A program made the translations under genes and the position numbers. From NCBI GenBank assembly GCA_017453335.1, contig JAFTKI010000003.1, positions 1 through 61,828 on the forward strand: 61,828 nucleotides of DNA, given 5' to 3'. Origin of the DNA: Clostridia bacterium. Lineage in GTDB: Bacteria; Bacillota_A; Clostridia; Oscillospirales; CAG-272. This document shows, one piece after another, positions 26,299-35,833 of this stretch. Below the pieces are notes generated by a model. It ran no database searches. It saw nothing but the letters and a program-made list of their open reading frames with translations, and had not been told where the DNA came from. Position 1 is the stretch's first letter. Every line of letters begins with the position of its first letter.

Positions 26299-27692
26299 GA
26301 AGAATAATCTTTTTGCTGCTCTCAACACTTTTGGTGTTGGGAGCGGTGATCGGACTCTCTTCCTGCTCGGCGTCCGAGGTGAAGATCGCGATCGATAAAG
26401 CGAGTAACAACGAGGACGGTGACGACTATTCGATTCGGATCGAATTTGATCCGAATGGCGGTTGGCTGAAGGGCAGAGGAGGTGTTACCGTAATTGAAAT
26501 GTACAATGAGGATAACGGGGATTTCAAGATCCCCGATCCCAATGACGAAAGCAAGCGGGGCAGCACGGGGCTTTTGAAGCCGACCAGAGACGGTTATTTC
26601 CTCGCAGGTTGGTACCGTGAGCGCGAGGAGGTCGGAACCGACAAAAACGGAAATCCGCTCTATCGCTTCTCCGGCAGATGGGATTTTGAAACCGATGTGT
26701 TCAAGGTAGATCCCAAAAAGAATTATGATCCCGATGAAGCGGCATTGGTCTTGTACGCGGCTTGGATTCCGTACTTTGATTACGATATTTACTACGTGGA
26801 TATCGATGACGACGGAACGATCTTGTCGGGAAGCGAGCCGACCTTCCTGGAAACGGTTTCGACAACCGACCTTCTGATGCCCGACTGGGATATTTCATTT
26901 GATTCCGACGGAAAGCTCAAGAACGATTGCACGGGCAAGATGAAGCACGTCAATTTCCCAACCCGCGAGGGGATGACCTTCGAGGCGGCGTATTACGACG
27001 CAGAGCTTTCACAAAAAATCGAGACCAACGTAAACATTCTGGATTACGTTGATCCGGAAACAGGTATGGCAAAGGCAGAATCCATTCGGGTTTACAGCAC
27101 ATGGAAGGAGGGAGAATGGTACAAGATCTACACCTATTCTCAGTTCTCCAAGGAATTCCATCCCGATGCCCATTTCTATATCTGCGACGACATTTCCTTC
27201 TCTAACAAGAACTGGAACAAAGAAAATGTTTCGTCCGATGAGTTCACGGGTGCGATCGTGGGCTTTGAGGGACAGACCTATACGCTTTCGGGCGTTTCGG
27301 TCAATATCAAGCAACCCCAGAACGCATCTGCTTGGGGACTGTTCGGTCAATTGGGAAGCGAAGCGACCATTCAGAATATTTGCTTTAAGAACGTAGAATT
27401 GAAGATCCATACGGATCAGAAATATTCGGGTAACACCTATTTTGGCTTGTTGGCAGGTAAGAACCTGGGGGCGACGCTCGAAAACGTCAAAATTGAAAAC
27501 GGAACGATTCATTTCTTGAACGACTATAACATCAATAACCTGAACGGTCTCGGCTACTACGGTATTTTGTTTGCCGTAGGAAGCGGAGAAGGGGTTGAGA
27601 CGGTGAATCTCGGCTTTGATGCCGACAAATGCAGCGGTGCGGCAATTTATCTGGATTCCGAGACCGGAATGCTGCATGTGTCGAAACAATAA
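26295..27692 (+). CDS. Lipoprotein with InlB-B-type repeat and GLUG-like segments
   Basis: The 465-residue protein has a signal peptide ending GLSSC. Residues about 45-155 hold a beta-grasp InlB-B/Flg_new-type repeat: RIEFDPNGGW, then KPTRDGYFLAGWYRE, ending ALVLYAAW. A second, divergent copy follows at about 160-275. The C-terminal part (about 280-465) has YTLSGVSVNI, WGLFGQLGSEATIQNICFKN and YFGLLAGKNLGATLENVKI, resembling GLUG repeats of adhesins. It is probably a surface partner of the protease. Its ATG overlaps the protease stop codon (ATGA), which implies translational coupling, and oppA follows after 15 bp. Confidence 0.83.
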   Translation: MRRIIFLLLSTLLVLGAVIGLSSCSASEVKIAIDKASNNEDGDDYSIRIEFDPNGGWLKGRGGVTVIEMYNEDNGDFKIPDPNDESKRGSTGLLKPTRDGYFLAGWYREREEVGTDKNGNPLYRFSGRWDFETDVFKVDPKKNYDPDEAALVLYAAWIPYFDYDIYYVDIDDDGTILSGSEPTFLETVSTTDLLMPDWDISFDSDGKLKNDCTGKMKHVNFPTREGMTFEAAYYDAELSQKIETNVNILDYVDPETGMAKAESIRVYSTWKEGEWYKIYTYSQFSKEFHPDAHFYICDDISFSNKNWNKENVSSDEFTGAIVGFEGQTYTLSGVSVNIKQPQNASAWGLFGQLGSEATIQNICFKNVELKIHTDQKYSGNTYFGLLAGKNLGATLENVKIENGTIHFLNDYNINNLNGLGYYGILFAVGSGEGVETVNLGFDADKCSGAAIYLDSETGMLHVSKQ

Positions 27693-27707
27693 ATTTGGAG
27701 GAAAAGT

Positions 27708-30419
27708 ATGATGAAGAAAACAGTAAAGAGTGTAATTTCTCTCATTCTGTGTCTGCTCATGTGCCTGAGTAGCATGCTCACGCTGTGGGGATGTGATTCC
27801 GGCGATCGAAAGGACGACAAAGAGACGACTGCCGACAACGGTGGCGGTACGGATGATACGAGCAACGGCGGAGGGGATGATCCCTCGGCAACCCCTGATA
27901 ATGATACCACGACACCGAGCGGTAGCACGGATAAGCCCTCAGGTAATACCCCCGAGGCGCTGGTTGTCATGACCGAGGAGTTGGACGGCTTGTTCAATCC
28001 CTTCTTCTCAACCACCGCAAACGATGCGACCATCATCGCAATGACGCAGATCGCAATGATCACCACGGGAACCGACGAGGACGGTGAAGTGGTCGTTGCG
28101 TTTGGCGACGACGAGGCTGTTGTCGTAAAGGATTACGAGAGCTGGGAAGGCCCTGACGGCGATACGACCATCTATACCTTCGTTTTGAAGAACGGTATCA
28201 AGTTCTCCGACGGTAAGCCCCTGACGATGAACGACGTTCTGTTCAATATGTACGTTTACCTTGATCCCGTTTACACAGGATCCTCCACCATGTATTCTAC
28301 CGATATCGTAGGTCTGCAGGCGTACAGAACGCAGACTGCGGGTGCGGAATCGGGTAACGACGAGCAATTGGTCGCAACTGCTACCAGTATGGCAAACGAC
28401 CGCCGCAACGAGCTCTTGAACGTATATCTTTCTATCAAAAACAACCCGTCGCTTTCGGCTGATTACGATACGATGAAGATGATGATCGAGAGCACGATCG
28501 TTTCTCCCGGATATCAGCAGGCGGTTTCCAAGAATCCCGAAACCGTGACCCAGGCACAGCTGCTCAAGGACTATGAGTACGTGCTTGAGAAGTACCGCGA
28601 GGAGCTCGCACTTGACTTCGAGGGCGCTGCAAGCAACTATACCGAAGCACCCTACAGCACCTACGCTGACCTTGACTTTACCGATCCGATCGTTGCCTTC
28701 ATGATGCTCGAGGGCTTCATTGATATCGAGTACGAAAAGGTCAACGGTAAGGACGATACCTCCAGAATCAAGAACGCAGTTCAGCAGTACAACACCGCGA
28801 TTACCACTAAGGAAGCAGCGATCGAGTACGTTTTCAACAGCATGGTTGAGGCAAACTTTGACCTCGTGCTGAAGTATGCGGCTTGCGCTTCCACCATTTT
28901 CAACGAGTACGTTGCAACCGCAAAGCAGATCTGCCTGGAGAACAACCGTAGCGAGAGCGGCGGTCTGCTGATTCCCACCATCGAGGGTATCCAGTCCCTC
29001 GGACACAACACCTCCGAGACCGAGATCGAGGTCAACGGTACCACCTATCAGATCGCACAGGAGCACAACGCTGACGGTACGGTCAAGAACGCAGATGAGT
29101 ACGACGTTCTGCAGATCACCATCAACGGTGTTGACCCCAAGGCAATCTGGAACTTCTCGTTTGCGGTAGCACCGCAGCACTACTACGGTAAGGGCTATTC
29201 CGTGGATATCGAAAACAATCAGTTCGGCGTCGAGTACGGTTCCTTCGACTTCATGAAGAACGTCGTACAGGCAAACAACATGGTTCCGATGGGCGCAGGT
29301 CCTTACATGGCAACCAACGTCAACGACGAGTCCAACCCGAAGGGAACCGACTTCTATAAGAATAACATCGTTTACTTCAAGGCGAACCCCTACTTCCTGA
29401 TGGGCAAAGCCAAGATCGAGCGTCTGCGTTATCAGGTGGTCAGCTCCGCAAATGCGCTCAGCGCACTGGAAAACGGCTCCGTTCACTTCGTAACCCCTCA
29501 GTTCACACAGAACAACATCAATAAGATCAACAGCCTGTCCGGAGAGGGGATCAAGAAGATCTCTACCGATCAGCTTGGATACGGTTACATCGGGATCAAC
29601 GCAGGCAAGATCGATAACGTCAATCTCCGTCGTGCGATCATGTCTGCAATGAATATCAGCCTTGCACTGAACTACTACAGCGTCGGAACGGCAGAAAACA
29701 TCTATTGGCCGATGTCTACGGTTAGCTGGGCATATCCGACTACTCCCGAGGGCAATTTGGATAACATGAACGGACATACCTATCCCGCGCTCCGCTTTGA
29801 TGACGAGACTGCGAAGACCGCGATCAAAAAGTACATGGCAGACGCAGGTGTTTCCGCAGGCTCCTCCAAGCTCAAGATCAAGTTTACCATCGCAGGCGCA
29901 AATATGACCGAGCATCCCGCATACGCCGTCTTCCAGAAGGCAGCACAGCTGCTCAACGAGTGCGGATGGGATATCACGGTCGCTCCCGATATTCAGGCAC
30001 TGACCAAGCTCAGCACGGGCTCTCTTGAAGTTTGGGCAGCCGCATGGGGTAGTACGGTAGACCCCGATATGTATCAGGTATACCACAAGAACTCCACTGC
30101 AACCAGCGTGATTGCGTGGGGATATAAGACCATCGTCGGTAACAGCAACTACACCTATGAGAACGAAATCATCAATCAGCTCAGTGAGGTGATTGATGAA
30201 GCTCGTGAAACCGAGGACAGAGACGAGCGTAAGGCTCTTTACAAGGAAGCAATGGGATACGTTCTGGATCTGGCGATCGAGCTGCCCGTTTACCAGCGTG
30301 ACGTTCTGTATGCGTATGATTCCACGGTAATCGATTCCAATTCCTTGCCGAGCGAGAGCGAGTTGAATCCTTACACCTCTCCCTTGGATCACATCTGGGA
30401 AATTGAGTTTGCAAAGTGA
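27708..30419 (+). CDS. oppA: Oligopeptide ABC transporter substrate-binding lipoprotein (OppA family)
   Basis: The 903-residue lipoprotein of the SBP_bac_5 family has a signal peptide ending LTLWGC and a Thr/Asp/Gly linker (about 30-80). The binding fold then starts at LVVMTEELDGLFNPFF. Typical segments include VLKNGIKFSDGKPLTMNDVLFNM split over 155-180, MGAGPYMATN and YIGINAGKIDNVNLRRAIMSA. It is far longer than the usual 530-600 residues because about 250 mostly helical residues (about 195-450) are inserted in the N-lobe. It would capture peptides outside the membrane and deliver them to OppBC. GGAGG precedes the start; oppB follows after 24 bp. Confidence 0.92.
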   Translation: MMKKTVKSVISLILCLLMCLSSMLTLWGCDSGDRKDDKETTADNGGGTDDTSNGGGDDPSATPDNDTTTPSGSTDKPSGNTPEALVVMTEELDGLFNPFFSTTANDATIIAMTQIAMITTGTDEDGEVVVAFGDDEAVVVKDYESWEGPDGDTTIYTFVLKNGIKFSDGKPLTMNDVLFNMYVYLDPVYTGSSTMYSTDIVGLQAYRTQTAGAESGNDEQLVATATSMANDRRNELLNVYLSIKNNPSLSADYDTMKMMIESTIVSPGYQQAVSKNPETVTQAQLLKDYEYVLEKYREELALDFEGAASNYTEAPYSTYADLDFTDPIVAFMMLEGFIDIEYEKVNGKDDTSRIKNAVQQYNTAITTKEAAIEYVFNSMVEANFDLVLKYAACASTIFNEYVATAKQICLENNRSESGGLLIPTIEGIQSLGHNTSETEIEVNGTTYQIAQEHNADGTVKNADEYDVLQITINGVDPKAIWNFSFAVAPQHYYGKGYSVDIENNQFGVEYGSFDFMKNVVQANNMVPMGAGPYMATNVNDESNPKGTDFYKNNIVYFKANPYFLMGKAKIERLRYQVVSSANALSALENGSVHFVTPQFTQNNINKINSLSGEGIKKISTDQLGYGYIGINAGKIDNVNLRRAIMSAMNISLALNYYSVGTAENIYWPMSTVSWAYPTTPEGNLDNMNGHTYPALRFDDETAKTAIKKYMADAGVSAGSSKLKIKFTIAGANMTEHPAYAVFQKAAQLLNECGWDITVAPDIQALTKLSTGSLEVWAAAWGSTVDPDMYQVYHKNSTATSVIAWGYKTIVGNSNYTYENEIINQLSEVIDEARETEDRDERKALYKEAMGYVLDLAIELPVYQRDVLYAYDSTVIDSNSLPSESELNPYTSPLDHIWEIEFAK

Positions 30420-30443
30420 GTCTCTGAACGCTTGGAGTAAATT

Positions 30444-31463
30444 ATGTTAAAGTATATTTTGAAACGACTGGGATGGTGTATCCTGATCCTCTTGGGCGTT
30501 TCCCTGATCCTGTACATCCTGGTTCGATCGATGCCGACCGACTTTATTCAGGCGAAGATCAATTCGATCAACCAGGGTGGGGCGACGGTAGACGAAGCCA
30601 CAGAGGCAGCCATGTACGAAAGCTATGGCTTGGAGCCCTATCCTGAAAATGCGACCTTCTGGGAAAAAACAGAGGTCAACGTCCGCGGCTATTTCAGCTG
30701 GCTGAAATCGGTTTGCACACTGGATTTCGGTAATTCCTTTACCAACAACCAGCCCGTCGTAGACGTTATCACCAACCATATGGGCGTATCCTTCTGGATT
30801 GCTTTGATCGCAACTGTGTTCGAGTTCATGATCGCCATTCCGCTGGGGATCACAGCGGCACGGCATCAGTACTCGGTTCGCGACTACGTCGTCACGATCC
30901 TTGTTATGATCGGTATCTCTTTGCCGTCCTTCTTCTTCGGGCAGGTGCTCAGAGACGTGTTCGCGAATAAGCTCGGATGGTTCCCGCCGCTGGGTCTGAG
31001 CAATACGCAGATGGTCAATCCCTCCTTTGGAGAAATGGTCGTCGACTATATCTGGCACTTGTTCGTACCGATTCTGACGGTGGTGATCCTGAGCATCGGT
31101 GCGCGTATGAGAATGACCCGTACCAACATGCTTGAGGTGCTCAATTCAGACTACATTCGAACTGCGCGTGCAAAGGGTGCGAAGGAAAGAGTGGTCATTT
31201 ACAAGCACGCGTTCCGTAACACCATGATTCCGTTGGTTACGAGCTTGGCGGGACTTTTGCCCTCACTTTTCTCGGGCGCGATGATCACCGAGCAGGTCTT
31301 TAACCTTCCGGGTATCGGTAACGTAGCGCTGAAATCCATGATGAGCGGTGATATTCCTTTTATTATGGGATATAACATGTTTCTGGCATTGCTCAGCGTC
31401 GTCGGCGTTTTGCTGTCCGACCTGATGTACGCAGTGGTTGACCCCAGAGTCAAATTGAAGTAA
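30444..31463 (+). CDS. oppB: Oligopeptide ABC transporter permease (OppB/DppB family)
   Basis: This 339-residue inner-membrane permease has the usual BPD_transp_1 arrangement: an N-terminal helix (ILKRLGWCILILLGVSLILYI), an extracytoplasmic loop, then five helices. The ATPase-contact EAA-like segment reads YIRTARAKGAKERVVIYKHAFRN. It ends with SDLMYAVVDPRVKLK, the common C-terminus of OppB. oppC begins 11 bp downstream. Confidence 0.95.
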   Translation: MLKYILKRLGWCILILLGVSLILYILVRSMPTDFIQAKINSINQGGATVDEATEAAMYESYGLEPYPENATFWEKTEVNVRGYFSWLKSVCTLDFGNSFTNNQPVVDVITNHMGVSFWIALIATVFEFMIAIPLGITAARHQYSVRDYVVTILVMIGISLPSFFFGQVLRDVFANKLGWFPPLGLSNTQMVNPSFGEMVVDYIWHLFVPILTVVILSIGARMRMTRTNMLEVLNSDYIRTARAKGAKERVVIYKHAFRNTMIPLVTSLAGLLPSLFSGAMITEQVFNLPGIGNVALKSMMSGDIPFIMGYNMFLALLSVVGVLLSDLMYAVVDPRVKLK

Positions 31464-31474
31464 GGGGGGAGACT

Positions 31475-32794
31475 ATGAAGCGTATTAGATTCAAACGAAT
31501 TGATTGGAACACGTGGCGCTCCCGCTTGATCAAAACGCTCGCGATCTCCGCAGGCGTGCTCTTGCTGGCAATTGTCCTTTCCTGTGTTCTGTATTTCTGC
31601 AACGTGTTGCCTCTGGCGGCAATGATCTCCATCATGGTTACCGCACTGGCGCTCGTCTGTGTTGTGGGAATCGATCTGGCTCTGTACCGTCGTTTCTACG
31701 TCGATAAAGCGCCGATGGAGGAGGAACCTCAGGTTTCTTCGGCAGAGGAAGTGTCCGAGGAAGACGTTCCGCACGAGAGAACCGTGCGACTGATGTCTCC
31801 CACGCAGATGGTTCTGCGCCGCTTTTTCCGCTCCAAGCTGAGTATTGTAGGGCTTATCATGGTCGTTGGGTTGTTCCTGTTTTGCTGGATCGGTCCTTTG
31901 GTGTATACCAAATGGGCCCCCGATGAAATGGACGACAAAACCAAAAAGATCGAATACGAGGCCAGCCCGATCACCTATACCGATCCGGAAACGGGAGAGA
32001 CCGTTACCTATTATCAGGTCAATGAGGTTGAAAAGGATCTGAATCAGCTGGCTTCTCCCAGCGAGGATCATCCTCTCGGAACCGATAAATTGGGAAGAGA
32101 CGTTCTTGCACGCTTGATGAACGGCGGCCGCATTTCCTTGACGGTCAGCTTTATTGCAGTGTTCGTGATTACCATTCTCGGTGTGATCTTCGGCGCGATC
32201 GCAGGCTATGCCGGCGGTGCCATCGATAACATCATCATGAGAGTTTGTGATATTCTAATGTGCCTGCCAGGCTTGCCGTTGCTCTTGATTATGGGCATGC
32301 TGATCGATGCTTGGGGAGGTCAGCAATGGTGGGGCGCCTCCATGTTTGATTTGGAATTCCGTATCTATTGGTTGATGGGCTTCCTTGCACTGATCTCCTG
32401 GTCTGGAACCGCTCGCTTGGTGCGCGGTCAGATCCTTTCCTTGCGTGAGCAGGAGTATATGGTTGCCGCTGAGGCAATGGGATATTCCACCGCACGTAAG
32501 ATCTTTAAGCATCTTGTGCCGAACGTCATGCCGCAGCTGATCGTCAATATGACCCTGAGTCTGGGTAGCATGATCCTGTATGAGGCGTCGCTCTCTTATT
32601 TGGGACTTGGTGCGCCCGAGGCACATGCTGCTTGGGGTACGATGATCCAGGTCATTTCGGAGGATACCAATATTCTGGAGAATTACTTCAATGTTTGGGG
32701 CCCTCCGGGTATTTGCATTATCATTGCCGTACTCGGCTTCAACTTTGTGGGAGACGGTTTGCGTGACGCACTGGATCCCAAGATGAGGAGGTAA
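31475..32794 (+). CDS. oppC: Oligopeptide ABC transporter permease (OppC/DppC family) with an extra N-terminal two-helix module
   Basis: The 439-residue permease is about 100 residues longer than usual OppC. The canonical part starts near residue 110 (MVLRRFFRSKLSIVGLIMVV) and includes HPLGTDKLGRDVLARL and the EAA-like QEYMVAAEAMGYSTARKIFKHLVPN. Ahead of it are two hydrophobic helices (about residues 20-72) and an acidic linker (EEEPQVSSAEEVSEED). A similar two-helix plus acidic-linker module heads the ATPase gene at 34062, including a shared W..L.KTL start and LA.Y end. The function of the extra module is unknown. The start has GGGGGAG upstream and the next gene begins 2 bp after the stop. 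Confidence 0.93.
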   Translation: MKRIRFKRIDWNTWRSRLIKTLAISAGVLLLAIVLSCVLYFCNVLPLAAMISIMVTALALVCVVGIDLALYRRFYVDKAPMEEEPQVSSAEEVSEEDVPHERTVRLMSPTQMVLRRFFRSKLSIVGLIMVVGLFLFCWIGPLVYTKWAPDEMDDKTKKIEYEASPITYTDPETGETVTYYQVNEVEKDLNQLASPSEDHPLGTDKLGRDVLARLMNGGRISLTVSFIAVFVITILGVIFGAIAGYAGGAIDNIIMRVCDILMCLPGLPLLLIMGMLIDAWGGQQWWGASMFDLEFRIYWLMGFLALISWSGTARLVRGQILSLREQEYMVAAEAMGYSTARKIFKHLVPNVMPQLIVNMTLSLGSMILYEASLSYLGLGAPEAHAAWGTMIQVISEDTNILENYFNVWGPPGICIIIAVLGFNFVGDGLRDALDPKMRR

Positions 32795-32796
32795 TT

Positions 32797-34062
32797 ATGA
32801 GTACGACGAAGAAAAAGAATACCAATTATCTTTCTGGTAAGGAGATCCGTGCTATCGCCAAGGAAAATGCCAAGGTGATGCGCGCACTGGAGAAGAGAAA
32901 GTACCGCAAAGCGGATCCGAGCGAGTATATTACCCGAATGAAGGATGACGATAACATCCTTGAAATTGAGGATCTGCACACCTACTTCTTTACCGACCAA
33001 GGCGTAGTCAAGGCGGTAAACGGTGTCTCCTTCAACGTTCCGATCAACTCTACCGTCGGTGTCGTCGGCGAGTCGGGATGCGGCAAGAGCGTAACCAGCA
33101 TGTCTGTGATGCGCTTGGTGCAGGGACCGCAGGGGCAGATCTATTCGGGACAGATCCGCTTTAAGTCCAAGGAATACGTCCGCGACGAAAAGGGAAATCC
33201 CATTCCGCTTCTGGACGCCAACGGGAATCCGATGAAGACCGAGGGCGGCGTGGGGCTGTTCAAAACCGTGGAGACGGTTTTGGATATCGCAAACATGCCG
33301 ATCAACGAGATCCACCGCCTGCGCGGAAAGCAGATCTCCATGATCTTCCAGGAGCCTATGACCTCGCTCAATCCCGTTATGACCATCGGCAGTCAGCTGG
33401 ATGAGGTCACTCTGATCCACGTGCCGGGGGCTACGCACGAGATGGCGAGATTAAAATCGCTCAAAATGCTGGCGCTGGTCGGTATTGCCGCTCCCGAGCG
33501 TGTGTATAACTCCTATCCGCACGAGCTCTCGGGCGGTATGAGACAGCGTGTAATGATCTCGATGGCGCTGGCGTGCAACCCGCGTCTGATCATTGCGGAT
33601 GAGCCTACCACCGCACTGGACGTTACCATTCAGGCGCAGATTCTGGATCTTCTGCGAGATCTGAAAAATAAGATCAACGGTTCCGTTCTTCTTATCACAC
33701 ACGATCTCGGTATCATCGCGGAAATGGCGGACTACGTTGTGGTCATGTATGCGGGACGGATCATCGAGCAGGGAACGGTCTCCGAAATCTTCCACAATCC
33801 GATGCACCCGTACACGATCGGCTTGCAAAAATCCAAGCCGACCATGGATACGAACGAGGATACCTTGTTCAACATCCCCGGAAACGTACCGAACCCCGTC
33901 AATATGCCAAACCATTGCTATTTCAAGGAAAGATGCCAGAATTGCATGGAAAAATGCTCGGGCGACTATCCCGGAATGATACAGGTCAGCCCCACGCACT
34001 ACGTGGCGTGCCACCTGTATGATGATGCGACGGTCACAGATGGAAAGGGAGGAGAGAAGTGA
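32797..34062 (+). CDS. oppD: Oligopeptide ABC transporter ATPase (OppD/DppD family)
   Basis: The 421-residue cytoplasmic ATPase has Walker A GESGCGKS (about 89-96), Q-loop [12 protein letters not shown], signature LSGGMRQRV, Walker [13 protein letters not shown] and the H-loop THD. An insertion of about 40 residues lies between Walker A and the Q-loop ([19 protein letters not shown] region). The C-terminal peptide-transporter extension carries cysteines ([14 protein letters not shown], then ACHLY) of the sort that bind an Fe-S cluster in some OppD proteins. A basic N-terminal stretch of about 50 residues precedes the ATPase core. Its TGA overlaps the next ATG by one base. Confidence 0.95.
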   Translation: MSTTKKKNTNYLSGKEIRAIAKENAKVMRALEKRKYRKADPSEYITRMKDDDNILEIEDLHTYFFTDQGVVKAVNGVSFNVPINSTVGVVGESGCGKSVTSMSVMRLVQGPQGQIYSGQIRFKSKEYVRDEKGNPIPLLDANGNPMKTEGGVGLFKTVETVLDIANMPINEIHRLRGKQISMIFQEPMTSLNPVMTIGSQLDEVTLIHVPGATHEMARLKSLKMLALVGIAAPERVYNSYPHELSGGMRQRVMISMALACNPRLIIADEPTTALDVTIQAQILDLLRDLKNKINGSVLLITHDLGIIAEMADYVVVMYAGRIIEQGTVSEIFHNPMHPYTIGLQKSKPTMDTNEDTLFNIPGNVPNPVNMPNHCYFKERCQNCMEKCSGDYPGMIQVSPTHYVACHLYDDATVTDGKGGEK

Positions 34063-35522
34063 TGAGTACAACGAAAAAAATCGGCACGAAAGCATGGATC
34101 GCTCTCCTGACCAAAACGCTGATCGTTCTCGGAAGTCTCCTGCTCGTCGTTTTCCTCGCATCCTTGATCCTCGGGCTTGTCGGCGTTCTTTCGTCGGGGG
34201 CTTTGCAGGTGATCTTGGGAATCGTATTGGTTCTCTTCGTGGCTGTAACGGTCTATCTTGCCTTTTATATCACGTATCTGGTCTCCTTTGCAAAGGAAGA
34301 ACCCAAGAGACACGTTGTATATGAGGAGCTCGAAGAGGAGACTGCACCTTCCGATGCGGAGGACGCTGCGTCCGAGGAGACTGGCGGAACGGATCAAGAA
34401 ACGCGTAAGCTGAGCGCTGAAGCGCAGCTCAAGGCGAATATGGAGCGCTTCGATTATGACGACGAAGCGATCGCCTCCGAGGAGCGCATGGTACGCATGG
34501 CACGCATGGAAGCCGATCGTGCGCTTCCGTATGATCCCGATGCACTTTTAGAGGTGCGGCATTTGTCCAAGCACTTCCCGCTGAAGAAGACCATGATGGG
34601 AAAGGTCACCCATAGCCTGATTGCCGTGGATGACGTCTCCTTTAAGCTCAAACCGGGCGAAACGCTTGGTATCGTAGGAGAATCGGGATGCGGGAAGACC
34701 ACGATGGGGCGTACCATCCTGAAGCTCTACGAGCCCACCACCGGACAGGTGATCTTCGACGGTAAGGATATCACGGCGTATAAGTCTGCGCAGATGCGCG
34801 GAATCCGTACCAAAATGCAGATCATTTTCCAGGATCCGTATTCCTCCTTGCCGCCCAGAAGCACGGTCGGAGAGATCCTTTCCGAGCCTGTCCGCGTTCA
34901 CGGCATCGTTCCGAAGGATCAGGTCAAGGACTACGTACTGGAGCTGATGGACAAGTGCGGCTTGCGGGATTACTATTATGAACGGTATCCGCATGAGTTC
35001 TCGGGGGGACAGAGACAGAGAATCTGCATCGCGAGAGCACTGTCGGTCAATCCGCAGCTCGTCATCTGCGACGAGCCCGTATCCGCACTGGACGTTTCCA
35101 TTCAGGCACAGATCATCAATCTGCTCAAGGATCTGCAAAAATCCATGAATCTGACCTACCTGTTCATTTCTCACGATCTGTCGGTCGTCAAATTCATTTC
35201 GGATAAGATCGGCGTGATGTATCTGGGCTCGATGGTTGAATACGGAGAAAAGAAGGATATCTTTGATAATCCGCTCCATCCTTACACGAAGGCGCTGTTT
35301 TCGGCAATCCCGAATCCGAACCCCGACGTAAAGATGAACCGAATCGTGCTCAGCGGCGATATTCCTTCTCCTGCAAATCCGCCGAAGGGATGCCGTTTCC
35401 ATACCAGATGTCCGAATGCAACAGAGAAGTGTCGCCACTTTACGCCCGAATACAGGGAATATACACCGGGACATTTCGCAGCTTGCCACATGCTGGCTGA
35501 TGAGGAGTACAATGCGGAATAA
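34062..35522 (+). CDS. oppF: Oligopeptide ABC transporter ATPase (OppF/DppF family) with N-terminal membrane module
   Basis: This 486-residue protein begins with two hydrophobic helices (about residues 13-73), then an acidic linker (EELEEETAPSDAEDAASEE), then a standard OppF ATPase from about residue 160. The core has Walker A GESGCGKT, Q-loop IIFQDPYSSLPP, signature FSGGQRQRI, Walker B LVICDEPVSALD and the H-loop SHD. The C-terminal cysteine segment reads CRFHTRCPNATEKC. OppF ATPases are normally soluble and about 320-330 residues long, so a membrane-anchored form is unusual. GGAGGAG precedes ATG 34062; the GTG one codon earlier is less likely. The small gene at 35512 overlaps its end. Confidence 0.93.
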   Translation: MSTTKKIGTKAWIALLTKTLIVLGSLLLVVFLASLILGLVGVLSSGALQVILGIVLVLFVAVTVYLAFYITYLVSFAKEEPKRHVVYEELEEETAPSDAEDAASEETGGTDQETRKLSAEAQLKANMERFDYDDEAIASEERMVRMARMEADRALPYDPDALLEVRHLSKHFPLKKTMMGKVTHSLIAVDDVSFKLKPGETLGIVGESGCGKTTMGRTILKLYEPTTGQVIFDGKDITAYKSAQMRGIRTKMQIIFQDPYSSLPPRSTVGEILSEPVRVHGIVPKDQVKDYVLELMDKCGLRDYYYERYPHEFSGGQRQRICIARALSVNPQLVICDEPVSALDVSIQAQIINLLKDLQKSMNLTYLFISHDLSVVKFISDKIGVMYLGSMVEYGEKKDIFDNPLHPYTKALFSAIPNPNPDVKMNRIVLSGDIPSPANPPKGCRFHTRCPNATEKCRHFTPEYREYTPGHFAACHMLADEEYNAE

Positions 35523-35796
35523 CAAGGAAAAAAAGGCAAAAAAACAAAAGGAAAAGATCATTTACGTGGATGACGGCAGTACCGTCGTCGATATGTCCGC
35601 GTTTGGGAAGCCGAAAAAGGAGACTCCCGATGGGAGTCTCCAAGCCTCGGGGGAAAAGCCGAAGCCGCGGTGGAGAATGATCCTGTCCGATTATTTTGCC
35701 AGCGTGAAGATGATGTTCTTTCCCATGTTGGCGGTTATGGGAATTATCAGCGTGGCATTTCTGATCGTTTTTTTGATCCTGAATCTGTTTCGATAA
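35512..35796 (+). CDS. Small single-span membrane protein ending the Opp operon
   Basis: The 94-residue protein has a lysine-rich start, a YVDDGSTVVDMSAFGKP segment (about 18-34), a charged middle and one membrane helix at the C-terminus (about 68-92). I recall similar short clostridial membrane proteins with a DDG.(T/V)..M motif, but no function is known to me. ATG 35512 has GAGGAG at 35502-35507 and overlaps the oppF stop by 11 bp. Only a terminator follows, so it belongs to the operon. It could be an accessory subunit of the importer. Confidence 0.75.
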   Translation: MRNNKEKKAKKQKEKIIYVDDGSTVVDMSAFGKPKKETPDGSLQASGEKPKPRWRMILSDYFASVKMMFFPMLAVMGIISVAFLIVFLILNLFR

Positions 35797-35797
35797 C

Positions 35798-35833
35798 AAA
35801 AAGAAGATTGCCTTTTGGCAATCTTCTTTTTGT
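35798..35833. terminator. Terminator of the protease-Opp operon
   Basis: AAAAAGAAGATTGCC (35798-35812) pairs with GGCAATCTTCTTTTT (35817-35831) around a TTTT loop. It ends the plus-strand operon and can also serve the convergent recombinase gene. Confidence 0.9.

Noticed and set aside
28008..30392. A 794-codon open frame on the minus strand
   Set aside because: Antisense to oppA with no start signals or recognisable domain; a mirror of the sense gene.
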